64,000 nt of DNA from Melieria omissa (GCA_963971225.1 OZ020270.1:18029817-18093816); one strand, 5' to 3'. Positions 32,633 to 46,235 are shown, numbered from the stretch's first letter. Translations and numbers: made by a program. Notes: generated by a model from the letters alone, not told the origin.

Positions 32633-35600
32633 AACGGGTCAGCCCAAAGGGGCGTGAGCTGATCCCCACAATCTGCCGCCCCACCATCCTTGTCTCACAG
32701 CTGAAACGACAGCCCAGCAGCTTGACAATTGAAGGAAGGATAGATGGAAAGTTGTTCGTGTCGACACTGGATACTGGAGCGTCATATTCGATCATAAAAA
32801 GGAAGCTGCTGAGGAACTGGGAGCCGCTGCATGGCATACAGCTGCGGACTGCGATTGGCGAGCGCGCGCCGGTGAGAGGGAAAGTTACAAAAACGATTGC
32901 TATCGGCACCAGCAGCCTGGAACATGAGTTCATCGTCGCGGATATAATGGACGACGTGATTATCGGCGTGGATTTCATGATTAGGCACGGTTTTACGCTG
33001 GACCTGAAGGAAAATGTACTGAGATATGCCAACGTTGAATTCCCGCTGCACACCGGCTATGAGCGAAGCGTGGCGGTAAGGAAGGTTGTATCGTGTCAAC
33101 ACAGGAGGATACCAGCGAATTCTGAGGCGATTGTGTGGGCAACGGTGGACGAGGACGATGGGACGAGTCGGCTGTGGGTAGTAGAAGCCCCGAAACAAGG
33201 ACACGACAACATCATCATCGGACGTACATTAGTGGAGCCCAAAAATGGCAGAATACCAGTCAGAATACTGATCCCCCTGAATGCACCCAGATATGTCGGG
33301 AAAGGTGAGGTAATTGGCGAGTGTAAGGAAGCTGTAGCAGTGGTCAACTGCGAGAGTAGCCCGCCTGGAGGTAATAAGAAGAGCATGGACGCCATTCCGC
33401 AGGAGAACCAGTGGAGCAGCGAGTTGACGGTCAAGCAGAAACAGAAGGCGAGGTCACTCCTGCAGCACTATGGGTCAATATTTGCGGCGGAAGCAGGCGG
33501 AAGAACAGCCATAGTGAAGCACAACATCGACACCGGAAGTGCAAAACCGATTCGCCAACCGCCAAGACGAGTTCCTCTGGCCAAGAGGGAGGAGGTAACA
33601 AATTTGATCGAGAACATGCGGAAAGACAAGGTCATAGAGCCTTCTTCGGGCCCCTGGTGCTCGCCGGTCGTGCTAGTCAACAAAAAAGATGGCAGTACCC
33701 GGTTTTGTGTGGACTATCGGAAGCTCAATGATGTGACCAAGAAGGACAGTTATCCACTACCTCGGATCGATGACACCCTGGACACACTGTCAGGCACGCA
33801 GTGGTTCTCCACGCTCGACTTACGCAGCGGCTATTGGCAGGTAGAGCTTGCAGACAAGGACAAGGAGAAAACGGCTTTCAGTGTTGGCGATGGTTTGTGG
33901 CAGTTCACCGTCATGCCGTTTGGACTCTGCAACGCACCAGCAACATTCGAGCGGCTAATGGAACGCGTGCTAAAAGGGCTGCATTGGCGGACGTGTCTGG
34001 TGTACCTCGACGACATAATCGTAATGGGTAAAAGCTTCGACGACCACTTGGGAAAGCTGAAGGAGGTATTTGAGCGGATACAAAAAGCCGGGCTTAAACT
34101 CAACCCAAAGAAGTGCTCGCTGTTCCAAAAGGAGGTCAAGTATCTGGGTCATACGGTTTCCGCCCGCGGAGTACATACGGATGAAGGCAAAATCACGGCG
34201 GTGAAGGAGTGGCCCCGGCCACGCAATCTACACGAACTCCGCAGTTTCCTGGGCCTGTGCACATACTACCCCAGATTTGTTCCGGGACTCGCGAACATAG
34301 CCAGCAGCCTGCACAAACTGACGAAAAAGGGCCAAGCTTTCGAGTCGAACGAGGATCAGTTACAGGCTTTGCACGTCTGAAGGAAAAACTGTGCAGTGCT
34401 CCAATTCTGGCCTTCCCCGTGCCTGGGGAGATGTTTGTGCTGGATACAGATGCAAGCGGGAATAGTATTGGCGGTGTGCTATCACAGATAATAGAGGGCC
34501 AGGAACAAGTGATAGCGTACTACAGTAGGGTTCTATCGAAACCGGAACGAAATTACTGTGTGACACGGAGAAAACTGCTGGCGGTATTGGACTGCGTGAA
34601 ACACTCCCACAAATATCTGTATGGACAAAGGTTTCGCCTGCGCACAGATCATGCGGCATTGAGATGGCTCCTGAACTTTAAAGATCCTGAAGGGCAATTG
34701 GCGCGGTGGATCGAGCGACTGCAGAGCTACGACTACACGATAGAGCATCGCAAGGGCAGTAGCCATGGAAATGCCGATGCCTTGTCCCGCCGTCCGTGCA
34801 AAGTCGAATGCAGGCAATGCTCGCGAGCCGAAAGCAAAGAACAGATAGTCGACGTCCGGTTGGTAAGCGTCATGCCAGAGGAAGAGTGGTCTGCGGAGAG
34901 GCTACAAAAAGACCAGCGTGAGGATGCGGATCTTGCGAAAATCGTCGAAGGCAAGGAGCAAGGCGCACGTCCAGACTGGCAGGAGATGGCCGGTGAAAGC
35001 CCGATCGCTAAGGCTTACTGGGCACAGTGGAAAAGTCTGTGGCTGAAGGAAGGATGCCTGTACCGCGAATGGGAGAGCGCGGATGGTCGGACCAGCAACC
35101 CCCTAATGGTAGTACCGAAATGCAGAATCAACGAGGTCATCGAGGCATACCATAACGACTCCAGTGGAGGGCACCTAGGCATCACCAAAACCGCCGCCAA
35201 AATAAAAAGACGATTCTACTGGGTAGGATGTCAGGAGTCTGTAGCCGAGTGGATTAAGAGCTGCGACCGATGTTCAGCCGCGAAAGGGCCGACAAGAAGA
35301 TCTCGGGGCCGCATGCAGCAGTACAACGTGGGAGCGCCCTTCGAGCGGATTGCTATGGACGTCGCCGGCCCATTCCTAACTAGCACTCAAGGCAACAAAT
35401 ATGTGCTGGTGGTAATGGATTACTTCAGCAAATGGCCCGAAGTGTACCGTATTCCTAACCAGGAGGCCACTACGATCTCGGAAAAGCTGGTAAACAACTG
35501 GCTAGCCCGGTTCGGAGTTCCGTTGGAGTTGCACTCCGATCAAGGCCTGAATTTCGAATCTGCGGTATTCAAGGAAGTGTGTGAGCTGCTGGGGATAAGG

Positions 35601-36211
35601 AAAACGCGTACCACTCCTTTGCACCCACAGTCCGACGGCATGGTGGAACGCTTTAACCGGACACTGGAGGAATACCTGCGGAAAGTGGTAGGCAGGAATC
35701 AAACGGATTGGGACACGCATATCCCCCTGTTCCTAATGGCGTATAGGTCAGCCCCGCACGACACGACATCACTCACTCCAGCCCGAGCAGTATTCGGCAC
35801 AGAGTTGCGGTTACCCGCTGACTTGAAGTTCGGGGTAGTCAGCACAACGGGAGGCGCTAAGACGGACTACGTGGTCAATAAGCGGGCGGAACTGGAGGAA
35901 ATTCACCAGATTATAAGGAGCCGCACCAAACTGGTCAGCGATAAGGCGAAAGCCAGATATGATCTACGGGCCAACTCAGCAGGGTTCCAAGAAAGCGATC
36001 TGGTAATGCTCTACAACCCGCAGCGGAGGAAAGGTTTGTCTCCGAAACTTCAAGCGTCATGGGAAGGGAAGTCGTGACTAGGATTAACGACGTGGTATAC
36101 AGGATTCAACGTTGCAGCAATAGAGGCGCTAAGCTGAAGGTAGTCCATTTGGAGCGCCTGGCGCCTCATCACAGCGGAGCCTCGGCACTTGTTCGGGACG
36201 AACAAGTCTAA
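32633..36211 (+). pseudogene. Pol of the truncated gypsy element (protease, RT, RNase H, integrase), two frameshifts
   Basis: Protease: STLDTGASYSI. RT: CSPVVLVNKKDGSTRFCVDY, LDLRSGYWQVEL, FTVMPFGLCNAPATFERLM and LVYLDDIIVMG. RNase H: VLDTDASGNSIGGVLSQ. Integrase: HHCC finger (YHNDSSGGHLG ... CDRCSAAKG), DDE core (IAMDVAGPF, HSDQGLNFES, SDGMVERFN). Lesion one lies near 34365-34372, where one T seems lost from a T-run just after the RT/RNase H connection. Lesion two lies near 36066, after ASWEG. The last frame ends at the TAA at 36209-36211, just before the polypurine tract and LTR. Confidence 0.88.
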
Positions 36212-36222
36212 GTGGTGGGCAG

Positions 36223-36644
36223 TGTAACGATGAGACAGTCTGTCGCTTTGCAAAGCAACCCTGCCGCTACGTGCCGTGCTATAATCCAATCTGGCAACGA
36301 CGGCCGCGATAGTAACTTTTAGTCCAATCTGGCAGCGACGGCCGTGGTAATAACTTTTAGTCCAACCTGGCAATGATGGAAACTTTTAGTCCACTCCGGA
36401 ATGTGCGGGAACGATCTGCGCGATGGCCTGAGAGGTATAAAAGGCAGCCGGATGCGGCGCAGCGAGTCAGTCTGGTTTTGACAAGTGAAGTTGCCACATG
36501 GAGTAATTAAGCAAATACTTAAGTGTACGAACAGTAAAGTGTAAACTGTGAATAATAAAGTGACTGTTGGTTTATTTTATTGTCTGCGTTTAAGAAACTG
36601 ACTGTGTTTTATTTTCAAATTACACAATCCAGAGATACGTAACA
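36223..36644 (+). repeat. 3' LTR of the truncated gypsy element (422 bp)
   Basis: TGTAACGATG...GATACGTAACA, preceded by the purine run AAGTGGTGGGCAG. U3 has three direct repeats of about 39 bp (36281-36395, core TAGTCCAATCTGGCA). A TATA box TATAAAAG lies at 36436 and AATAAA at 36554. No partner LTR is in the window. Confidence 0.88.
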
Positions 36645-37257
36645 GCCCACTAGACTTAGTATTCGTAACATTATCATTATTATTATTACGGTGAGTAACC
36701 TGTGAAGGTCGCATTTGAAGGTGCTCCCGCGATAGTTGGCCAAAGAAAAGCTCGGGGATTCAGTGGCCGGCGCGTGCAGGTGTCCGTGACTGCTGGAGGT
36801 GGTCGTAATCTACAGTGCATCGATTTCGAGTTGTCTACATCGTGGATCGGCATCTTTTTGGCTTTCTTGCAAAGTTTAATCACAAATAGCTGCAATAATT
36901 TCGGAAGTGGTGAATTGCTGTTGTTTTTGCTTGACTCGTGTATTGCCCCGCCGACTAACCGTAAAGCTGACAGAGACAGTAAGTGGGGTTAGCGGCAGGT
37001 TGCCGAGAGACAGCTGATCTTGTCAGCAAATAGTGTGATCGAAAGGGGCAGCTGATCTAAAACTCTTCCCATTCACAATAGGGCTAAACGTGGTTGCCAA
37101 CTAAATAAATAACATTTATTAAGTGAGTTAAAACAGAGCGAGGTTAGAAAGTTTACGTCTTTAAATAAACAACACAAGCTGTTCTATTTGTCGAAATAGT
37201 GGGCGAAGCTAGCGCTCCCATACTTTTCGGCAAACGAAAATCTGCAACATCGCCTAG
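36645..37257. other. Unassigned sequence, probably including the 5' UTR of the next LINE
   Basis: No ORF or repeat was recognised here. The last ~100 bp before 37258 are likely the 5' UTR/internal promoter of the Jockey-type LINE, as its ORF1 ATG follows directly. The origin of 36645-37150 is unknown; it could be the target of the gypsy insertion. Confidence 0.4.
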
Positions 37258-38504
37258 ATGGCGCTAAACACGCCCCCTCCCGGAGGAGGGCAACACTATG
37301 ACATTCACAAACTATTATTAAAATTACAGGAGTTAGAGGACTTATGTCTTACCCTCAAAGAAGAAAATAAGTCCCTTAAAAATGAACTTAAAAACATAAA
37401 ACCATAAATGAAAGGCCGACTGCAAATGTAGAAAAGCCTGGAATTGAATATCATACTGATGAAGAAGAACTAGAAAAAGAAACCGGATGGGTACTCAAAC
37501 TATCTAAAAGAGCAAACAAAAAAAGAAAAATGGAATCGTCACCCGAAATTGATCCACCAGTGACAAAAGAACGGGTACATTCAACAGAACTACGGCCACC
37601 TCCAATAATATTAACAAATATGGAAATTAGCCATCAACATCTTCATAAAATTCTTAAAGAAAATTGTAAGAAAAACTTCTCAATAAAACTGATGGGAAAA
37701 AACACGTATAAAATTAACGTTTTCGATAGCCATGACTACAGAACAACCACTAAACTATTCACTGAGTCAATGCTGTCTTGGCACTCATATCAAAACAAGC
37801 AAACGAGACAATTAAGAGTAGTGGTCAAAGACCTCCATCACACTTGCCAACCGGAAGATATCATTGAAGACTTGATAAGTCAGGGCTTAAAAGCTACAAA
37901 TGCGTATAAAAACTAAAGTGGAAAACCAAAGAACCTCTAAACATGTTTACACTATGCTTTGACCCGAGTGAAGACATCAAGAAAATTTATGAAATCAAAC
38001 AAATACTTAACACTATTGTGAGAATTGAACAGCTGAAACCATCCAAACTGATCCCGCAATGTAAGTCATGTCAGGGGTATATGCATACCAAAAATTATTG
38101 CTGCAAGCCACCAAAGTGTGTAAAGTGCGCTGGCGACCATGCTACAATTGAGTGCAAGAAACCAGACAAAGAACCACCGAAATGCTGTAATTGTGGGCAA
38201 AATCATCCAGCTAGCTATAGAGGGTGCCAAGGATTTACAAAAACTTCGAAAGAAAACCGTTGCTAATCGCAACGAGGCAGATGGTAAAAATCCAGTAAGG
38301 AAAAATCAATTCGTTCCAATTATAAAAAGCCAACCCACAGCAGTTAAGGATGGGAAAACTTTCGCAGATGTACTAGCTAATAACGGAAATACCTCTAACC
38401 AAGATATGCTAGCTCAAATCCTATCAAAAATGGATAAGCAGACTTCCTTCAATGAGCTACTGCTAACCCGCATTGAAAAACTTGAAATAGTATTTAATGT
38501 ATAA
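37258..38504 (+). pseudogene. Jockey-type LINE ORF1 (Gag-like RNA-binding protein), several frameshifts
   Basis: A likely ATG at 37258 starts MALNTPPPGGGQ and a Leu/Glu coiled coil that runs to a stop at 37405. The frame then continues shifted, through an acidic stretch and a pre-C2HC-type RNA-binding region (RQLRVVVKDLHHTCQPEDII), and shifts again near 37912. Next come three CCHC-type fingers (CKSCQGYMHTKNYC, CVKCAGDHATIEC, CCNCGQNHPASYRGC), and the last shift lies near 38245. The C-terminus ends at 38504, overlapping the ORF2 ATG at 38497. ORF1 proteins of this clade coat the LINE RNA. This copy is dead. Confidence 0.82.
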
Positions 38505-41144
38505 CACAATGAACAAAAATATAAAAATAATGGCTTGGAATGCAAATGGTGTCTTGAAGCATAAACAAGAGCTCGAACTAGTGCTGAGTAAGGAGAAAAT
38601 CGATATTTGTCTAATATCTGAAACTCACTTAACCACCCAAATGTTTACCGTATTCCCTGGATATAACATGTATTGCTCAAATCATCCACTAAACAATGCA
38701 AGAGGAGGCAGTGCTGTTTTAATAAAAAAAACGATAGACCATTTCGAAGAAGAAATAATGAGCACACCAGCGTTTCAGGCCACAACAGTTGCCGTTAAAT
38801 TTTGCAAAACTGATCTCTTGGTGACGGCATTATATAGCCCACCAAAACATAACATAAAGTCAACAGACTACAAGCAGCTTTTCGAAAAATACAAAGGAAG
38901 ATCCATCATTGGTGGAGACTTTAATGCAAAGCATGTTAACTGGGGATCTCGCCTGACAACAACTAAAGGTCGCGAGTTATGGAAAGCATCCCAACAGGCT
39001 GGCTGCCAAATAATTTCAACCGGCAATCCAACCTATTGGCCATCAGACCCAAATAAAACTCCAGACTTGATCGATTTCTTTGTCGTCAAACAAATACCTA
39101 ACAGTTTGATATCTGTTGAAGACGGGTTAGATCTAAATTCAGATCACTCGCCAATATTTATGACCATTTATGGTGAATTAAAAGCCAGCGAACAAAATCT
39201 TACTCTCACAAACAAATTTACTGACTGGGAGTTCTTCAAATATAAACTAGACAAATACATAGATATCACTAGCCCAATCAGAAACACTGACGACATTGAA
39301 GACGAAACAATCAAGTTGACAACACAAATTCAAAGAGCTGCTTGGCTAAGTACACCCGAAATCAGTCCAAAAATTGCCCAACAAAAATACCCGCGTGAAG
39401 TACTAGAGCTTATAAAGGAAAAAAGGAAATTACGAAGAAAATGGCAGTCGATTAGGTCACCTTCACTCAAAAAGGAATTAAATAGACTCACTAAACTTTT
39501 AAAGGACAAGATACAAAAACACAAAAATAAAACTCTAAACATTAAATTACAAAACTTATCGGCTGAAAAAATATCAAATTATTCCCTTTGGAAGACTATG
39601 GCGTGCTTGAAGAGACCAACTTCTCATAATCCCCCAATTAAACAATTAAATAGCTCCCAAACCTGGGCAAAAAGCGATTCGGAAAAAGCTGATGTGTTTG
39701 CGCAACACCTTAAAAGAATTTTTCAACCCTTTGGAAGAGCAAACAGTTTCACTCCACCTTCCACTGCCCAAGAATCCACTGAAATCGCACCTTTTACTCC
39801 TGACGAGGTCGTCCATCAAATCACAAAACTAAAACTAAAGAAAAGTCCGGGTTTTGACCTAATCACTGCAGACGTACTAAAAAATTGGTCGACTAAAGCC
39901 GTAATAAAACTGACAACGTTAATGAATGCTTGTACAGACCTAAAATATATACCACTGCACTGGAAGGTGTCTGAAATAATAATGATTGCAAAGCCGGGAA
40001 AAAACCCTAACGAAACTACTTCTTACCGCCCAATTGCATTATTGCCAGTAATGGGCAAACTATTCGAAAAATTATTTGCCAAGCGCTTGAAAGAAATAAT
40101 TGCTTATAAACAATTTTATACAAACGTATTACAAAATGGCACCAAAAATATACAAATAAAAAGACAAATTTCTTTGGTCACAAAAAATGACTCACACCAG
40201 CTACACTGGCAATTTGAAATCAACTAGAACAACAACCCCGTTTTAGAAATTTATATGGAGGAAAAAGTACCTTCCTGATCAAGCTTGGGCCCTACTAGTA
40301 GGCCCCAAGGTTGCAATTTTGCAATAATATTAGTGTAATTCTGTGCATGTGTTTCTACCGGCTCTCCCAGTTTCACATCGCTTAATCGTTGCCAATACTG
40401 TATCTACTTTACACGTCTGATTTACCAACCCCCAAAACATGTAAAGTAGCCACATTTGCTGACGACACATGCATCTTAGCCGTTGGCCCAAACAATGAAG
40501 AATCTACCTTAAAATTGCAAGCTTCAATAGATGAAGTCGTTGCATGGACTGAAAAGTGGAACATCAAATTAAACGAGACCAAATCTGTGCATGTTGACTT
40601 TACAAATAAGAAATTGGACTACAATCCAGTGAAAATATCTGCAGCTGTCGTCCCCTATAGTAACACTGCCAAATATTTGGGTATGACTTTAGACTCAAAG
40701 CTCAAATGGAAGGAACATGTCAAAATTAAAGCAACTGAACTTAACCTCAAGTTACAAAAACTCCAATGGCTAATTGGAAGAAATTCCAGGCTGTCGATAC
40801 AAAACAAACTTTTGATTTATAACCAAGTGTTAAAGCCAGTGTGGACGTACGGCATTCAACTGTGGGGATGCACTGCTAAGTCCAACATTGAAAGTATACA
40901 ACGTTTCCAAAACAAGGTGCTAAGAGGTGTGGTAAACGCACCATGGTATGTACGGAACGATGACTTGCACAGCGACCTTAAGGTGGAAAAGGTAGCTGAC
41001 ACAATCTTTCTCTTTGCCACTAAACATGACAAAAGAATACAACTCCATACAAATGCAGAAGCATCGGTTCTCATCGATGAAGCCACCAATATAAGAAGAT
41101 TAAAAAGAACCAAGCCACGAGATCTCGTGGTTAATTTCCTGTGA
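38497..41144 (+). pseudogene. Jockey-type LINE ORF2 (endonuclease and reverse transcriptase), RT core scrambled
   Basis: The endonuclease is apurinic-type: MAWNANGVLKHKQEL, SETHLT, GGDFNAKHVNWGS and LNSDHSPI. The RT entry is seen (KSPGFDLITADVLK, YRPIALLPVMGKLFEKL) to about 40110. From there to about 40390 the sequence no longer encodes motifs A and B, which indicates a deletion or heavy decay. The frame resumes with LYLLYTSDLPTP and the catalytic FADDT box and continues to the stop at 41144. The 3' UTR is only about 40 bp before the TTA tract. Confidence 0.87.
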
Positions 41145-41183
41145 ATTCAATATAAAACAAACAGAATTATATTACTTGTTGGC

Positions 41184-41378
<195 letters not shown>

Positions 41379-41391
41379 GAATTTGACATTC

Positions 41392-41407
41392 CCAGCTTTT
41401 TTGCTGG
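41392..41407 (-). other. Dong 3' UTR hairpin
   Basis: CCAGC-AAAAAA-GCTGG in the short 3' UTR; the stub at 30731-31025 keeps a 4-bp version. It is a possible recognition structure for the element's own reverse transcriptase. Confidence 0.5.
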
Positions 41408-41451
41408 AATTCACCCACTTCGGGTATTGCTACCAAAGAAGTTGGGCTCGG

Positions 41452-41994
41452 CTATGTGTTGTGGTTTAGGAATTTGCGGGCTATTGTTGATGTTTTTAAG
41501 ACTATTGCTTTTTGTATCGTTGTGTGTGTTTTTGGGTCTATGTCTATTGCCTTTAGATGTTTTGTAAATGATTTGGTTGTTATTCCTGTTACCGACATGA
41601 CTATTGGTGTTACGCTAACTTGATTTTGACGCCACATTTCTTTTATTTCTATTGCAAGTTGTTCATATTTTTTTATTTTTTCTTCTTCTTTGTGTATTAT
41701 GTTGTGGTCATTGGGGACGGCTATATCTATTAGGTGCGTTATTTTTTGATCTTTGTTTTGAATAATTATGTCTGGTCTATTGTGTGTTATTGTTCTATCT
41801 GTTAGTACTGTGACATCCCAATATAGTTTTATTTTGTTATTTTCTAAGTTTTTTTCGGGTTTATATTTGTAGTACGGTGTGTATTCTGTTATTAGTTTAT
41901 ATTTTGTCGCAAGTTCTTGGTGGATTATTTTTCCTACTGTGTCATGTCTATCGGTGTATTGTGTTCCTACTAATATATTGCAGCTCCCGATGAT
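41452..41994 (-). pseudogene. Dong copy B, C-terminal part after the nested LINE
   Basis: This encodes the end of the restriction-like endonuclease domain (RPDIIIQ, THLIDIAVPNDHN) and the C-terminal tail to ARKFLNHNT with the stop at 41452. It is continuous in sense with 46460-47905 once the inserted LINE is removed; the split occurs inside the CCHC-finger region, at the same place where copy A reads through uninterrupted (15660-15690). Confidence 0.9.
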
Positions 41995-42242
41995 TATTAT
42001 TTTATTATTTATTTATTTGGGTCATTAAGGTTACACTACCTAAGAACATGGTTCTTTTATAAGTGCATCAACTAACATTAGGTAACAGTGGTATCGAGCT
42101 TAAAAAAAAAGAAAAAGAAAAATACAAACTGTATACTTAAGGCTATTACAGAAAAAGTACAGTATATAGGAGTTGAGATACAATGCAAAGAGTAAGAGAT
42201 GAGAAATAAGTTTTGATGATCTGCAATCGAAAGGCAAGCCCA

Positions 42243-45167
42243 TTACAATAATTCATTGAAATAGTCGGAAATTCGCGCTTTATAGTTGTTTCTATTCAGT
42301 CCAGCTTTCAAAGTGTCCGGAAGAGAGTTCCATAGTCTTACGGCGTTAATGAAAAAAAGTCTAGAAGAGGTCAGGTACACATACTTTGGAACAATAAGGT
42401 TGTGATGTCTTCCCGACTTAGGCATTTGAAGTTTGTCATATAAATATTTCGGCTCTTTTCATTCAACTAATTTAAATATGAATGCACAGTTTCTTGCTGA
42501 CAAGTAATTGGTGATGCTGCAACCAAGAATTTTATTCCTCCACAGCGAGACATGGTCATATTTTCCCACCCCATATACATATCGAGTAATGTTATTAAAT
42601 GTCACATTAATTTTGTGTGACGACTTGGAGTCAAGTTTGCTATAAACCAGCTCTGAGTATGTTATATGGGGCACAATAAGCTGCATGGCTAGCTTTCGTC
42701 TGGTCTCAAGCGGAGTGAAGGAGGCAGAAATTCTTAGTCTACGCAATATTGCGTATACATTTTTCACAATTTTGTTTATATGATCAGAGCAAGTCAGCTT
42801 GGAGTTTATCATGAATCCCAAGTTTTTTATTTTGTCAGTAAGCTTCAGTGCACTATTATTAATGAAAAGAGGGGGTATATTGTCAGATTGTACTACTCGA
42901 TTGCTTATAGGCAAAACATATGACTTAGATGCATTTAGATATAAAGCGTTATTAAGGGCCCAATCCGAGATGGCAGACAAATCACTATTAATTTTAAAAC
43001 ATAAATCCTCCACAAGACCAATACGACTAGACAAATACAATTGGATATCATCAGCATAAGCATGGACATTAACATATTTGCACACCAAGAAAACATCATT
43101 TACAAAGAGACTAAACAAAAGGGGACCAAGTACAGATCCTTGAGGAACACCAGCACCAATTGATTCAAACTGAGATGAGGAATGCGTTCCCCTCACTTGT
43201 TGAACTCTGCCAGCAAGATAGCTACGCATTAATTTAATGGAGCAATCAGAGAATCCGAAGTTGCACTTAAGTTTCTCACATAATAGTACGTGGTTAACCG
43301 AGTCGAAGGCTTTGGAAAAGTCCAAAAGGCATAAAAGCGTTAGTTCTTCATGGTCAAAAGGCACCCTAATATCATCTAAAATTTTCATCATTGCAGTGGA
43401 ACAGCTATGCTTTGGTCTAAATCCAGACTGCAGGGGTGACAGTAAATTGTTATCATGAATGAAGGTTGAGATTTGTTCCGCCATTAAGGACTCGCAAACC
43501 TTCGAGAATGCCGGTAAGATACTGATTGGCCGATAGTCATTTGGGCTTAGTGCTGTGGTTACCTTCGCAACAGGCAAGATGATTGCTCTTTTCCATGCTG
43601 CAGGAAAACAGGCACTCGTAAAGCAGTGATTAATTATATGCGTGAGAGGTTCAATAATAAAAGGTAATATAATTTTAACAAACTTAAGAGATATACCATC
43701 ATCCCCAACAGCATTTGACTTGATACGAGTAATGGATTTTACGACATCAGACTCGGTAACTCCAACAAATTGAAATCGCTTTTTAAATTCCACAGCAGGC
43801 GGAATAGCTTTAGCTAAAGGGAAGGAAATATTGCTATTGCTGGCACTAACGAAGAAGTTGTTCAAGACATTCGGGTCAATTTTGCAATCAACAGCCTGAT
43901 TGCCATGGATGTTTAAATTCTTTAAGTTGCGCCATAAATCTTTCGATGGGAGAGAGGCATTCAATTTTTCTTTGCAATAGTACCGCTTAGCCTGCCTTGT
44001 AGTCGCCGTCGCTTCATTTCTAGCAGATTTGCACTGACACCAAGATATATCTGTCCTCAGTCTTTTCCAGTTGGAGTGCATCTTGTTGCGCTTTTTAATT
44101 GCCAAATGGACTTTGTTGTTGTACCAAGGACATGCCGTATTTCTGACTCGAGTTTTACGAAGAGGGACATGCGCATCAAACAGTAGGATTAAATTATTAT
44201 TTAAAAATTCTAGCTTTTTATCAACTGTCTCGAGACTCCAACAATCATTCCAACAAATACAAGACAAGTCAGAGAACAGAGCAGCAACATTCAAAGACCG
44301 ATAATCACGATACAAAAAAGTAGCACCAAGTTCTGAACGCTGAAACACAACATCTACCGAACAAAAAATTAAGTCGTGGTCAGATACAAAAAACAGTTGG
44401 TCAAATTTAAGAATATGAGAATGGTCAGAGGTAATAAAAAAGTCCAAGAGGCTAGGGATAGAGTTAGTCGAATATCTGGTCGGTATGGTACTATTAACAA
44501 TCACCAAACCAGCAGCTGATATGTGATCATGCAGCTTATCAGTGCAGGAGTCATTCGAGAGCAGATTTACATTGAAATCACCACAAATCACGTAACGTTC
44601 ATAATCAATCACAAATACAGACAACTCTGCAAAGAAAGTATCTAACACAAAGCATCTATGTGGATTGTAAACACAGGATATTAGGACCTTCGAAGTGCCA
44701 TCAGATACTTCGGCAATTATGTACTCAGTATCAGAATTACTTGATTTTATCAATGGCCTGAGACTTAGTGGTTTTTTGTAATATATTGCTACTACTCCTC
44801 CTTTTCTGTGTTTGCGATCATTTCGAATAATGTTGTAATTATTGATTGAGTAGTAAAAATCAGGAATATCGTCACTGAACCAAGTCTCAGAGACACAGAT
44901 AATATCAATATGTGTCCCTTCAAACGTGCTCCTCACATAATCAAGTTTCTCGGTGTTTAAACTCCGTGCATTAAAGTGGACTATGTTTAGGCCAGCAGAT
45001 TGCTTGCAAAGAATATCAATAACCAATTTTTGGTTTTCACTAACGCCTGAACCTATTTTGCTAGTCAGTTTGAATATGGCAATACTGCACCGAACATGAA
45101 ACAACCGAAAACACGAAAGTACATAACAAAACAATTGCAAACCATCAAATTTATGCAATAAGAGCAA
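42243..45167 (-). pseudogene. CR1-type LINE ORF2: endonuclease and reverse transcriptase, one nonsense codon
   Basis: The endonuclease has NIVHFNARSLNTEKLDYV, VSETWFSDD, CGDFNVNLL and SDHDLIFCSVD. RT shows NDYRPISILPAFSKVCE, LLDFSKAFDSVNHVLL, GVPQGSVLGPLLFSLFVND and the AYADDIQLY catalytic box, in CR1/L2 style. A TGA at 42459-42461 lies in frame near the C-terminus; the same frame continues to 42243 with RLFFINAVRLWNSLPD, a typical CR1 C-terminal motif. One base change would separate it from a full ORF of about 975 codons. The true start within the first ~50 codons is uncertain. Confidence 0.88.
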
Positions 45168-45380
45168 AACAGAGAATGAAGAAAGAAAAGAGGAAGAATA
45201 GATAATAATATAATAATAACAAATGTTGAAATTAAGTTCAATATAGATGAAACAGGAAAATATAAATCAATTATAGTAAGTAATAAGCAAGAATTAATAA
45301 TAAGTAGAGAAACATAATTGTAACTTAATGTACACATAGATCTGGAAACAAGCAGGAACATGATGTTGTTTTTGTTGCTG

Positions 45381-46235
45381 TTATGCCGTACCAACAATTG
45401 CATCGACGCTCTTCTTGTCAAAAACGCGAATAGCTTCTCCTCCGTCTTTCTTCCTCACCAAGACTTCCCCACGTATTGAGAAAGCAGCCGAGAGAAGTTT
45501 TTGGCGTTTTAACCTAGCAGCATATTGCATTAGCTCACGATTCCCTTTCGTTAGACTTTCATGCACGTAAAAGTTCGCATTACTTTCCACACCAATATCT
45601 CTTAGCGCCATCGGTCGTCTAGTTGCCTTGCAGTGACCAGCTATAGATTTGAGTAGCTGATTTCGAGCATGAGCAGAGAGAAGTTTGATGATGATCGGAG
45701 AATTACCGCTAGTCTTTCCCACATCTTTCTTCTCAGGCAGTCGGAAGGCTTCACGTATGGTTGGCACTTCATGCCGGACCGCTTTACAGATGCTGGAGAG
45801 GATGTCAACACAGCTAGCACTCACGGAGTTCGGTACGCCGTTGACTATTAAGTCTGTGGCGACCATTTCCCTTTCAAATTTCGCTGTCTCTCTTTTAAGA
45901 GCAGTAACTTCAGCTTTTAGGGCACTAACATCCTCACATGACGCTTCAACAGCAGTCAGCCTCACTTCCATAAATTTCATTGTTGTTTTAATAGTCAGCA
46001 ACTCATCAGACAAACTATTAATTTTCTGCATCAGCCTCTCTTCACTGCATTTTACATACGCACTCAGCTGCTCCACGATAGACTCTCTTTGCTGGTCAAT
46101 TTTTGCCTCCAGTTGTTGTACCCAAGACGCCATCGGCGAGTTCTCAACACATCGGCCTTTCGAGTGGAGTGGAGTGTTGATCTCTAACGGAGACAGCTTC
46201 GTGCTTCTCGTCGTTTTCTTTGCAGCACCAGACAT
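45381..46235 (-). CDS. CR1-type LINE ORF1 protein
   Basis: The probable start is MSGAAKKTTRSTKLSP at about 46235; an open stretch upstream is probably untranslated. It has a basic N-terminus, a long coiled coil (about residues 35-120) for trimerisation, an RRM-like central part and a C-terminal domain (YVHESLTKGNRELMQYAARL ... RGEVLVRKKDGG), the plan of LINE ORF1 RNA chaperones. It is intact, and lies just upstream of ORF2 with a spacer of about 210 bp. Confidence 0.82.
   Translation of the reverse strand: MSGAAKKTTRSTKLSPLEINTPLHSKGRCVENSPMASWVQQLEAKIDQQRESIVEQLSAYVKCSEERLMQKINSLSDELLTIKTTMKFMEVRLTAVEASCEDVSALKAEVTALKRETAKFEREMVATDLIVNGVPNSVSASCVDILSSICKAVRHEVPTIREAFRLPEKKDVGKTSGNSPIIIKLLSAHARNQLLKSIAGHCKATRRPMALRDIGVESNANFYVHESLTKGNRELMQYAARLKRQKLLSAAFSIRGEVLVRKKDGGEAIRVFDKKSVDAIVGTA

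Larger units (their letters stand above)
31163..36644 (+). mobile_element. 5'-truncated, damaged Ty3/gypsy element without env
   Basis: Order: gag (no start, no 5' LTR), protease, RT, RNase H, integrase, and one LTR at 36223-36644. No env is present. Several frameshifts are visible in gag and pol, and a segment of pol is copied into gag. The integrase and RT motifs resemble mdg1/mdg3-type chromoviral-free gypsy elements, but the lineage was not settled. Confidence 0.85.

Noticed and set aside
36702..36992. 96-codon ORF downstream of the gypsy LTR
   Set aside because: It has no ATG-context support, no domain and ordinary noncoding composition.
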